Shown here one piece after another: positions 26,583-34,769 of a stretch of DNA of 64,000 bases. Every line of letters starts with the position of its first letter. The stretch's first letter is position 1. The notes beneath the pieces were generated by a model that ran no database searches, had not been told where the DNA came from, and saw only the letters and a program-made list of their open reading frames with translations. Origin of the DNA: Chryseobacterium culicis (lineage in GTDB: Bacteria > Bacteroidota > Bacteroidia > Flavobacteriales > Weeksellaceae); NCBI RefSeq assembly GCF_900108365.1, contig NZ_FNWQ01000003.1, forward strand, positions 558,001 through 622,000. Reading direction: 5' to 3'. Made by a program: the position numbers and the translations under genes.

Positions 26583-27257
26583 TTACATAGAATTATTGAC
26601 AATAAGAACGATCTCGCCTTTTAAAGTTTTACTTTTGGAAAACTCAATCAATTCATTGATTGTTCCACGTTTAGTTTCTTCAAATTTTTTAGAGATCTCA
26701 CGGCTTAGGCTTACTTTGGTTTCTTCTCCGAAGAATTCTTTAATCTGCTCCAGCGTGGTATTGATTTTATGAGGGCTTTCGTAAAGCACAATGGTCTTTT
26801 TCTCTTCCGCAAGCTGCTTCAGCTTTGTTTGTCTACCTTTTTTCTGTGGTAAAAAGCCGGCGAACAAAAACTCGTTATTGGGAAGTCCGGAAACCACTAA
26901 TGCCGGAATCAGCGCTGTAGCCCCGGGAAGGCATATCATATCAATATTATTGTCTGCTCCTGCTTTTGCCAGTAAATATCCGGGATCTGAAATACCCGGA
27001 GTTCCTGCATCCGTAATGATTGCGATATTCTGGCCGCTTTTAAGGTCAGCAATCACTTTATCGGTTGCCTGATGTTCATTATGCAGATGATAAGATTTCA
27101 AAGGTTTTGAGATCTCAAAATGCTTTAAAAGTATTCCGGAAGTTCTGGTGTCTTCGCATAAAATATAATCTACTTCTTTCAGGACATTTACCGCCCTGAA
27201 TGTCATATCTTCCAGGTTCCCAACGGGTGTGGGAACAAAATATAGGATTCCGCTCAA
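26583..27257 (-). CDS. rsmI: 16S rRNA (cytidine-1402 2'-O) methyltransferase RsmI
   Basis: Methylates the ribose of C1402 in the 16S rRNA decoding centre using SAM. The 224-residue protein has the signature start LYFVPTPVGNLEDMTFRAV, then DYILCEDTRTSG, AIITDAGTPGISDPGY and LPGATALIPALVVSGLP, and FLPQKKGRQ, all standard for the tetrapyrrole-methylase fold family. It is slightly shorter at the C-terminus than the ~285-residue E. coli form, as usual in Bacteroidota. It begins 2 bases after the preceding repeat-protein stop. Confidence 0.96.
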   Translation of the reverse strand: MSGILYFVPTPVGNLEDMTFRAVNVLKEVDYILCEDTRTSGILLKHFEISKPLKSYHLHNEHQATDKVIADLKSGQNIAIITDAGTPGISDPGYLLAKAGADNNIDMICLPGATALIPALVVSGLPNNEFLFAGFLPQKKGRQTKLKQLAEEKKTIVLYESPHKINTTLEQIKEFFGEETKVSLSREISKKFEETKRGTINELIEFSKSKTLKGEIVLIVNNSM

Positions 27258-27259
27258 AA

Positions 27260-28744
27260 TTATAAGAATTTATTTTCCACCAATATCCAAAGTCTCTGTG
27301 CATATTCATCCACCTTATTCCATTTTCTTTCGTAATACAGATCACTGAGATATTCTTTGGCTTCCTCCAGTGTTTTGAATTGGTTCAGCTGAAATATTGC
27401 ATCATTCAGATCAGTCTGGCTTCCTCCGAAGAGCATTTTTGAGAACGCAATGCGGTCATTCAGGTCCAGCTTAAATTCAGGTTTCTGCTTCTCTGCTTCC
27501 ATAAATTGGGTAGGAATGTTAGATTTCAGGATGCTTCCTGTATCTTCTTTCACTGCTGCCGGCTCTTTTTCCTTAGGAAGTGGAAGTTCTGTTTCCAGAT
27601 GATCATCATCAAAAAGTGACTGAACGGCTTTCAACCCTTTGATATTGGCTAATTTTATTTTTTTCTCCTGCTGATAGGCTTCTAAATTTTCAAAGCTTTC
27701 ATCAGAAGGATGTCTGTCTGTATCTTCAGGAACAGGCCTGTCTATTTCAACAATTTTCCTTCTGTCATACACTTCGGCAAGAATGCTTTCTTCCCTGGCA
27801 GGTTCTTCAGAATGGTCATTTTTTATCTCACTAAGAATGTTTTCTACATTAGAAGTTTCCGTGGTCATTTCTCCCTGTTCTATGGCAGCATTTGACGCTA
27901 CAAACTGTTCTTCATTTTCTTCAATCAGTATTTCATCATCCAGTGTTTCTGTATCGAAAATACTAGGAATAGTTTCAGTAACCGAAGTTTTAACATCCTC
28001 TACCACGGCAAAATCAGTTTCTTTTCGAGATTCTGTTTCTGTGGTTTGCTCTTCTTCCTGATTGTCTATATCTGTCAGCTGATTTTTGAAAGAAGTTTCT
28101 TCCGCTGTCATCTCGTGATGAAACAGATCTTCGTTAAGATCTTCGTCGGAATCCGGTTTAGAGTCTGCAAGAATTTTATCTTCATCTACAAAGCTCAAAA
28201 CAGCTCTCTGCTCTTCTGAAATTTCATTGTCGTCAATTTCGTTCAGCTGATTATTGAAAACAGCCTCTTCTTCCAGGGCTTCCTGTTCAGGAGCTCCTTC
28301 CCGATTATTGTCCTGTTGGTTTTCTTCTACAAAACTCACAAGATTTTCGTGAAATTCGTTTTCAACAATATCATTCAGCTGATTGTTAAAAACGGCCTGT
28401 TCTTCTTCAGATGCCTCTGAGAAAACTTCATTTTCATCAATTTCGTTCAGCTCATTATTGAAGATAGCTTCCTCTTCCGTTACTTCGTTTCCTGAATCAT
28501 GATGATCTGTATCTCCCGACACAAAAGAGAGGTGCTGGTAGTCCGGATTTTGTACCGGATCTGCTGTAACGAAATATTCAATATTCTTTTCCAGCAGTTT
28601 CAAAAAAGAAATCCTGTTAGCAAGCTCATCTACAAGATCTTGCTTGGAAAGTAATTCATCGATGTGACTTATTTTGTCCAGATTATCAATGATATTCATG
28701 GATTCAAAAAAAATCTTTTCCTTTAAATCTTGGATATTCTGCAT
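27260..28744 (-). CDS. Acidic repeat-containing hypothetical protein
   Basis: A 494-residue, strongly acidic, mostly disordered-looking cytosolic protein. A helical N-terminus (IQDLKEKIFFESMNII..., RISFLKLLEKNIEYF) is followed by a low-complexity region with at least four copies of EE-x-A-x-F-NNQLN-[DE]-I-x-[DE]-NE (about residues 88-230), interleaved with LSFVxxD motifs. The C-terminus (LNDRIAFSKMLFGGSQTDLN, EEAKEYLSDLYYERKWNKVDEY) is a compact helical domain that resembles conserved C-termini of flavobacterial hypothetical proteins. It heads the rsmI transcript and is divergent from tdk. No function can be assigned. Confidence 0.8.
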   Translation of the reverse strand: MQNIQDLKEKIFFESMNIIDNLDKISHIDELLSKQDLVDELANRISFLKLLEKNIEYFVTADPVQNPDYQHLSFVSGDTDHHDSGNEVTEEEAIFNNELNEIDENEVFSEASEEEQAVFNNQLNDIVENEFHENLVSFVEENQQDNNREGAPEQEALEEEAVFNNQLNEIDDNEISEEQRAVLSFVDEDKILADSKPDSDEDLNEDLFHHEMTAEETSFKNQLTDIDNQEEEQTTETESRKETDFAVVEDVKTSVTETIPSIFDTETLDDEILIEENEEQFVASNAAIEQGEMTTETSNVENILSEIKNDHSEEPAREESILAEVYDRRKIVEIDRPVPEDTDRHPSDESFENLEAYQQEKKIKLANIKGLKAVQSLFDDDHLETELPLPKEKEPAAVKEDTGSILKSNIPTQFMEAEKQKPEFKLDLNDRIAFSKMLFGGSQTDLNDAIFQLNQFKTLEEAKEYLSDLYYERKWNKVDEYAQRLWILVENKFL

Positions 28745-28768
28745 AATAAGATTCTTATTAAAATTGCT

Positions 28769-28776
28769 TACTTTTG
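28769..28776 (+). promoter_or_regulatory. Candidate -7 box of tdk
   Basis: TACTTTTG matches TANNTTTG, 29 bases before the tdk start. Confidence 0.45.
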
Positions 28777-28805
28777 ATGTTAAAAATATACGGCTAATTT
28801 AACAA

Positions 28806-29393
28806 ATGTTTTTAGAAAATACAATTAATCATTCCAAACAAAGTGGTTGGATGGAAGTAATTTGCGGCTCTATGTTTTCGGGAAAAACCGAGGAGCTTAT
28901 CCGCAGATTGCGAAGAGCGGAAATGGCAGGGCAGAATGTGGAAATTTTTAAACCAAAAATGGATGTGCGATACTCTGAAGAGGATGTAGTATCTCATAAT
29001 CAGAATAAAATCCGCAGTACTGCAGTAGAAAATCCTAATGAAATTCTTCTGTTGGCTTCCAATTGTGATGTAGTAGCCATTGATGAAGCTCAGTTTTTTG
29101 ATGAAAGCATTGTTGACGTTGCCAATCAGCTTGCCAATAGTGGTATCCGGGTAGTAATTGCAGGACTGGATATGGACTTTTTAGGACGTCCTTTCGGGCC
29201 GATGCCCAACCTGATGGCAACTGCAGAATACGTTACAAAAGTGCATGCTATTTGTAAAAGAACTGGTAATCTTGCCAATTATTCCATGAGAACTTCCCAG
29301 GGGGATGATCTGGTGGAACTGGGAGAAACTGAAAGCTATGAAGCAGTAAGCCGCCGTGTTTTTATTGACGAAGTACTTTCAAAAAGAAAATAA
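28806..29393 (+). CDS. tdk: Thymidine kinase (type II)
   Basis: Phosphorylates thymidine in pyrimidine salvage. The 195 residues include the P-loop GSMFSGKTEELIRRL, the Walker-B-like VVAIDEAQFFDES, and the lasso region PFGPMPNLMATAEYVTKVHAICKRTG. Of the four zinc Cys typical of type II enzymes, only CKRTG and few others remain, a reduced zinc site that I believe is common in this phylum. It is divergent from the acidic repeat gene. Confidence 0.94.
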   Translation: MFLENTINHSKQSGWMEVICGSMFSGKTEELIRRLRRAEMAGQNVEIFKPKMDVRYSEEDVVSHNQNKIRSTAVENPNEILLLASNCDVVAIDEAQFFDESIVDVANQLANSGIRVVIAGLDMDFLGRPFGPMPNLMATAEYVTKVHAICKRTGNLANYSMRTSQGDDLVELGETESYEAVSRRVFIDEVLSKRK

Positions 29394-29588
29394 ACAGATA
29401 TGACCCCACGGAAAAATTACTAAATTGTAATGGAGCTGTTTGCGTCAGACCATAAATACATTCACTTAATATAAAAGAAGCAGCGCAAAGCCTTATTGTA
29501 AAATATCAAAAGGAAATAAAATATTAAAGATCTCTGATAATTTTACATTTCGCAGTTTTTCGCTCAAAATAAAGCAGAAAGGGTACCA

Positions 29589-32036
29589 ATGAATTATACA
29601 GTACAACACATTGCAGAGATCACCAATGCACAGATCATTGGAGACGGAAATATATGGATCAAAAATATAGCCTTCGACAGCAGGATTATTTATTCTATTA
29701 AGAATACTGCGTTTATCGCAATCAATACTTCTAAAAATTCCGGCGAAAAATTCATAGAATCTGCAATGGACAGAGGTATCAGTGTTATTATTTCCGAGCA
29801 TCATTATCCTGATTTTGAAAATATTACCTGGATTATTGTTGAAAATTCTGTGGCGTTTCTTCAAAAATTAGCCAAATATCATTTCGAGCATTCTCATTTA
29901 CGATCTATCGGAATTACGGGAAGCAATGGGAAAACAATCTTAAAAGAATGGCTGTATCAATGTTTATGGAACGAATTTCCTACAGTTAAAAGTCCTAAAA
30001 GCTTTAATTCTCAGATTGGTCTCCCCCTGTCTCTTCTTCAGATCAACAGCTCACATCAGCTGGGAATTTTCGAAGTAGGAATTTCAAAACCGCATGAAAT
30101 GGAGAAGCTTGAAAATATTTTCCACCCTCAGATCGGGCTTCTCACCCATATCGGAACCGCACACGCTGCCAACTTTTCTTCAGAAGAAGAACTGATAGAT
30201 GAAAAAATCAGACTTTTCAAAAATTCTGAGGTGATCATTTATAATGGTGATAATTCTGTGGTGGATGAAAAAATTAAAAGATCGTATTCTGATAAAAAAT
30301 TAATTTCTTACGGCTTTAAAAAAGAAAACCAGGTTTTCATCAACAACAATATTTCTAAAGACGAAAACATTATTGTTGAATATTTTGGTGAGGAAATCAG
30401 TTTTCCGGTTCATCAGAGAGACGAAGCTACATTAACCAATGCTATGGCGCTTATCACAGTCCTCAAGGAGCTGAACATCGAAAATAAAAAGATCGTTGAA
30501 AAAATCAACCTTTTAAAAGCCGTTGAAATGAGGCTTGAAGCGATTGAAGGAATTAAGGGCAATATTATCATTAACGATTCTTTTAACCTTGACCTTGATT
30601 CCCTGAAGACTGCCCTTCAGTTTTTGAATGAATATAACAAAACCAAGAAATCACTTGTTTTAACAGATATTGTAGGAGTAAATTCCAACGCAAAGGAATT
30701 GTACGAAGAGGTTTCCGAACTGGTGAACGAGCAGCATTTTGACTCTGTCTTCTTAATTGGTGAAGAAATTTCAAACTTTAGTGAATTATTTAAAGCGAAA
30801 ACATATACTTTTATTGACACTAAAGAATTAATTGACAGCAAACATCTTACTGAATTAGAAAATCAGATTATTCTTCTTAAAGGAGCAAGAAAATTCGAGA
30901 TTGAAAAGCTGAAAGATATTCTTGAGCTGAGAAAGCATGATACAGTACTGGAAGTAAACCTTAATGCAATTCTTCATAATATTAATTACCATAAATCACT
31001 GCTGAAACCCGGAACCAAAATGATGGCTATGGTAAAAGCAAATGCTTATGGTCTTGGAAGCTATGAGGTATCAGAATTCCTGCAGCATCACCATATAGAT
31101 TACCTCGGAGTAGCTTATGTAGATGAAGGCGTAGAGCTTCGTAAAAAAGGAATTACAACCCCCATTATTGTAATGAACCCTGAGCAGCACAGCTATCAGA
31201 CGATCATAGAATATAACCTTGAGCCTGAAATTTACAGTTTCAGAGTTCTTGAACTATTTTATGAAGCCGTTCAGAAATCCGGATATGACAAAAAATATCC
31301 TATCCATATCAAACTAGAAACAGGAATGCACCGCCTTGGCTTTAAAGATTTTGAACTCGATCAGTTAAGCGAAACTTTAAGCCTGAAAAATGTAAGGGTA
31401 CAAAGTCTGTTCAGCCATTTATCGTCTTCTGATATGCCTGAAGAAAAAAAATTCACAATGAAGCAACTGGAAGTTTTCGAAAAAAACTCCGGCTACCTTA
31501 TTGAAAAATTAGGCTACGCTCCTATTCGGCATATACTGAATTCGGCTGGAATAACAAATTATAAAGATCATCAGCACGACATGGTAAGAATCGGTATCGG
31601 GATGCTGGGAGAATCTGCAGATCCTGAAATTCAGAAGCAATTAAGGTCTGTTGTAAGTTTTAAAACCGTAATTTCACAGATATCAACGGTTGAAAACGGT
31701 GAATCTGTAGGCTACAGCAGAAGATATAAAGCTGATCATCCTACCAGAATTGCCACAATTCCTGTGGGATATGCTGACGGTATACCGAGACTGATCGGAA
31801 ATCAGATTGGAAGTGTCGGAGTACATAAAATATTGGCTCCCATTGTAGGAAATATATGTATGGATATGATGATGATTAATGTAGATCATATTCCTAATGT
31901 GAAAGAAGGTGACATGGTAACTGTTTTCAATGCAAAACCGAGCTTAAAAGAATTTGCAGGCTACTGCAAAACAATAACCTATGAAGTATTAACCTCCATT
32001 TCGCCCCGGGTGAAACGGATTTATATAAAAGATTAA
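29589..32036 (+). CDS. murF-alr: Bifunctional MurF-Alr (UDP-MurNAc-tripeptide:D-Ala-D-Ala ligase / alanine racemase)
   Basis: An 815-residue fusion for peptidoglycan precursor synthesis. Residues 1-450 form a Mur ligase with P-loop SIGITGSNGKTILKEW, IGTAHAANFSSEEELIDEK, and MRLEAIEGIKGNIIINDSFN. From about 455 an alanine racemase follows, starting LEVNLNAILHNI with PLP-lysine motif MAMVKANAYGLG (about K483), dimer/active-site HLGFKDFE-type GMHRLGFKDFE, and the C-terminal Tyr region ESVGYSRRY. This fusion of donor (D-Ala) supply and use is a known Bacteroidota arrangement. It is the first gene of a + block continuing with patatin and ybeY. Confidence 0.96.
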   Translation: MNYTVQHIAEITNAQIIGDGNIWIKNIAFDSRIIYSIKNTAFIAINTSKNSGEKFIESAMDRGISVIISEHHYPDFENITWIIVENSVAFLQKLAKYHFEHSHLRSIGITGSNGKTILKEWLYQCLWNEFPTVKSPKSFNSQIGLPLSLLQINSSHQLGIFEVGISKPHEMEKLENIFHPQIGLLTHIGTAHAANFSSEEELIDEKIRLFKNSEVIIYNGDNSVVDEKIKRSYSDKKLISYGFKKENQVFINNNISKDENIIVEYFGEEISFPVHQRDEATLTNAMALITVLKELNIENKKIVEKINLLKAVEMRLEAIEGIKGNIIINDSFNLDLDSLKTALQFLNEYNKTKKSLVLTDIVGVNSNAKELYEEVSELVNEQHFDSVFLIGEEISNFSELFKAKTYTFIDTKELIDSKHLTELENQIILLKGARKFEIEKLKDILELRKHDTVLEVNLNAILHNINYHKSLLKPGTKMMAMVKANAYGLGSYEVSEFLQHHHIDYLGVAYVDEGVELRKKGITTPIIVMNPEQHSYQTIIEYNLEPEIYSFRVLELFYEAVQKSGYDKKYPIHIKLETGMHRLGFKDFELDQLSETLSLKNVRVQSLFSHLSSSDMPEEKKFTMKQLEVFEKNSGYLIEKLGYAPIRHILNSAGITNYKDHQHDMVRIGIGMLGESADPEIQKQLRSVVSFKTVISQISTVENGESVGYSRRYKADHPTRIATIPVGYADGIPRLIGNQIGSVGVHKILAPIVGNICMDMMMINVDHIPNVKEGDMVTVFNAKPSLKEFAGYCKTITYEVLTSISPRVKRIYIKD

Positions 32037-32038
32037 TT

Positions 32039-34198
32039 ATGAGAAAACTCCTGATTCTGCTTTTCATATTCTCACTGTTACTGATCCATTCTCAGGTAAA
32101 AAAAGATCTGGTGATTCCGAAGAATCCGAAGATAGGGCTCTCACTTGCCGGTGGTGGTGCCAAGGGTTTTTCACATGTAGGAGTTCTTAAAGTATTAGAT
32201 TCATTGGGAGTGAAAGTAGACTATATCTCCGGGACAAGTATGGGAGCCATCGTAGGTGGGTTATATGCGGCAGGCTATTCCGGAAAAGAAATTGAAAAAA
32301 TAGTCATGGATACAGATTTTTATTCTTTAATCATGGATCCAAAATCAAGACAGGAAGCCAGTTTCTTTAATAAATCTGTAGACAAATACCTATTATCTAT
32401 TCCGCTTAAAAACGGAAAAATCACACTTCCCTCCTCTATCAGTACCGGACAGAGAAATGTTTATCTTCTTAAAGAGCTTTTTAAGAATGTATCCAATATT
32501 GAGGATTTCTCCAAAATGCCCATCCCTTTTCTCTGCGTGGCCACCAACCTGGAAAGCGGCAATATGCAGATTTTTGAAAAAGGAGATCTGGTACAGTCTA
32601 TTATGGCCAGTTCCGCATTTCCTTCCTTAATGGATCCCGTAAAAATTGGAGACAGCATTTATATTGATGGTGCCATGACGGTAAACTATCCTTCAAAGCC
32701 TTTAAAAGACAAAGGAATTGATATTGTTATCGGGGTGGATCTTAACCAGGATCTTTCAAAAAGAGAAGATTTAAACAATATTATAGCCATCCTGAATCAG
32801 GTTATTGATTTTGGAATAAAAAAAGATACCAGAAAGCAATATCAATATACAGATATCAACATAAAACCAAACCTGAAAGGGATGTCTGCTACAAGCTATG
32901 ACGACAAAAAGAAAATCCTGGACAGCGGATATGTGGAAGGTTTAAAGTATTCCCAGATATTGGATCAGCTTCCAAAACGTCCATTTGACCGCCTGAGACA
33001 AAGTGTGAATCCTATTTATTCCAATGTATACAAAATAGACAGTATTTCTATTGAAGGAAGTAAAATCTACGGGAAAAATTATACACTCGGGAAAATGGGA
33101 TTACGTCTTCCCTCTTTACAAACTTATGGAAATATCAATAAAATGATAGATAAGCTGGTTGCAACCAACAATTATCGTTTTATCAATTATGATATCGTTC
33201 AGGAAAATGATGCCAATTATCTGAAGCTTTACGTCACTGAAGATGATACCCGCCATTTTTTAAAATTCGGGCTGCACTATGACGAAGTTTTCAAAACAGG
33301 TCTTCTTTTGAATTATTCTGCAAAGCGGCTTTTATTCAAAAATTCAAATCTTTCTCTTGATGTGGTTGTAGGTGACCGCGTGAGATATTATCTGAACTAC
33401 TTTATAGACAACGGATATATCCCTGGTTTTGGCCTTTATTCATCCGGAATGAGCTTCGATATCAAGAATGTGGATAATTACGCTGTAGACCGCTGGGAAT
33501 GGCTCAGAAATGAAGCTTTTATACAGTCTGTATGGAAAGATAAGTTTGCCATTGGCGGAGGTATCAGCCACGATTATTTCAAGGCCGAAAACAGCAATGG
33601 TGAAAACAGACGTTACAGCCGTTTTTTAAATCCTTATATTTTCATTAAAACCGACACTCAGGATGATAAAGAATTCCCTACAAAAGGGGTTTACTTTGCA
33701 GCAGAAGGAAAGGTTATAGATCTTTTAAAGTCGCAGGTAGACAAGAGAATTATTCAGATTAAGGCAGATCTTAGGCTTAATATTCCTCTCGGTAAACAGT
33801 TCAGTTACCGTCTGAATTTATTTGGAGGAGTTACCATAGGAGAAAACCTTCCGGATTATTACCAGTACAGATTAGGAGGAATTTTTGAACAGAATCTGAT
33901 TAATTTTAAAAGTTTCGGAGGTTTTTATTTTGCCCAGCTTTATACCAATAATGTAATACTGGCGTCTAATGATATCCAGTTTAAGTTTAATAAAAACTAT
34001 TTTATCAGCGGAAATTTCAGCTTTGCTAACTTATCAAACGATATTAAGTTTGAAGATGCAGTTAAAGTAAATTATAGCTCATTGGGAATTACGGCAGGTT
34101 ACAAATCTCCTTTCGGGCAGATAAAAGTTAACTTCAGCCACTCACTTAAAAATAACCAAAAAGGTATATTCAGTGTTATCTTAGGACACTGGTTTTAA
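32039..34198 (+). CDS. Patatin-like phospholipase with C-terminal BamA-like barrel
   Basis: A 719-residue outer-membrane protein. A signal peptide (MRKLLILLFIFSLLLIHSQ) precedes a patatin domain with the oxyanion glycine loop SLAGGGAKGFSHVGVL, nucleophile elbow SGTSMGA (Ser67) and catalytic Asp in DGAMTVNYP. Then comes a POTRA-like segment (YKIDSISIEGSKIYGKNYT) and a C-terminal Omp85/BamA-type beta barrel (from about 400) ending in SVILGHWF. The fusion resembles autotransporter-like patatin-Omp85 proteins (e.g. PlpD type) in which the barrel exports the lipase. It starts 2 bases after murF-alr. Confidence 0.92.
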   Translation: MRKLLILLFIFSLLLIHSQVKKDLVIPKNPKIGLSLAGGGAKGFSHVGVLKVLDSLGVKVDYISGTSMGAIVGGLYAAGYSGKEIEKIVMDTDFYSLIMDPKSRQEASFFNKSVDKYLLSIPLKNGKITLPSSISTGQRNVYLLKELFKNVSNIEDFSKMPIPFLCVATNLESGNMQIFEKGDLVQSIMASSAFPSLMDPVKIGDSIYIDGAMTVNYPSKPLKDKGIDIVIGVDLNQDLSKREDLNNIIAILNQVIDFGIKKDTRKQYQYTDINIKPNLKGMSATSYDDKKKILDSGYVEGLKYSQILDQLPKRPFDRLRQSVNPIYSNVYKIDSISIEGSKIYGKNYTLGKMGLRLPSLQTYGNINKMIDKLVATNNYRFINYDIVQENDANYLKLYVTEDDTRHFLKFGLHYDEVFKTGLLLNYSAKRLLFKNSNLSLDVVVGDRVRYYLNYFIDNGYIPGFGLYSSGMSFDIKNVDNYAVDRWEWLRNEAFIQSVWKDKFAIGGGISHDYFKAENSNGENRRYSRFLNPYIFIKTDTQDDKEFPTKGVYFAAEGKVIDLLKSQVDKRIIQIKADLRLNIPLGKQFSYRLNLFGGVTIGENLPDYYQYRLGGIFEQNLINFKSFGGFYFAQLYTNNVILASNDIQFKFNKNYFISGNFSFANLSNDIKFEDAVKVNYSSLGITAGYKSPFGQIKVNFSHSLKNNQKGIFSVILGHWF

Positions 34199-34202
34199 AA
34201 AA

Positions 34203-34622
34203 ATGATACAGTTCTTTTACGAAAACTTACCGGAGTCGGTAAGTACAGATTACAAAAAATGGCTGGAAGATCTTATTCTTTCAGAAGGAAAAAAACTAGG
34301 GGAAATCAACTATATTTTCTGTGATGATGAATATCTTCTTAAGATCAATCAGGATTATTTACAGCATGATTATTATACGGACATCATCACTTTTGATTAT
34401 GTAAAAGGTAAGACAATAAGCGCTGAGATTTTCGTATCTTTGCAGCGCATTTCTGATAACGCCTCTACCCTTTCCCGAGATTATGAAGAAGAATTAAGAA
34501 GGGTTTTAGCCCATGGTATTTTGCACCTTGCAGGCTATAAAGACAAGACGGAAGAGGAAGAAAAAGAGATGCGGAGGATGGAAGATTTGTACTTAGCCAA
34601 ATACAGGGATTTAGAGATTTAA
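34203..34622 (+). CDS. ybeY: Endoribonuclease YbeY
   Basis: A metal-dependent RNase for 16S rRNA 3'-end maturation and ribosome quality control. The 139-residue protein has the usual fold signature (YIFCDDEYLLKINQDYLQHDYYTDIITFDY) and the active-site helix HGILHLAGYKDKTEEEE. In the classical motif (HGxLHLxGYDH) a third His ligand follows; here Lys-Asp replaces Asp-His, a variant I believe is shared by Bacteroidota YbeY proteins. It is co-transcribed after the patatin gene. Confidence 0.93.
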   Translation: MIQFFYENLPESVSTDYKKWLEDLILSEGKKLGEINYIFCDDEYLLKINQDYLQHDYYTDIITFDYVKGKTISAEIFVSLQRISDNASTLSRDYEEELRRVLAHGILHLAGYKDKTEEEEKEMRRMEDLYLAKYRDLEI

Positions 34623-34707
34623 AATTGAACAATCACTTAAAGTCCGATATCTAAAGTACTCTGTTCTAGTAACAATATAAGTTTATCTAGAGTGCATTCT
34701 CCAAAAA

Positions 34708-34723
34708 TGTTTCACGTGAAACA
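34708..34723. promoter_or_regulatory. parS-type centromere site (ParB binding), copy 1
   Basis: The 16-bp palindrome TGTTTCACGTGAAACA matches the universal chromosomal parS consensus exactly (with one more flanking base pair, 34707-34724). It lies upstream of mnmG. Confidence 0.9.
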
Positions 34724-34769
34724 TTGGTTGAAAATATAAGGTTTAAAGCTTAAAACAAGCGAGATAAAA

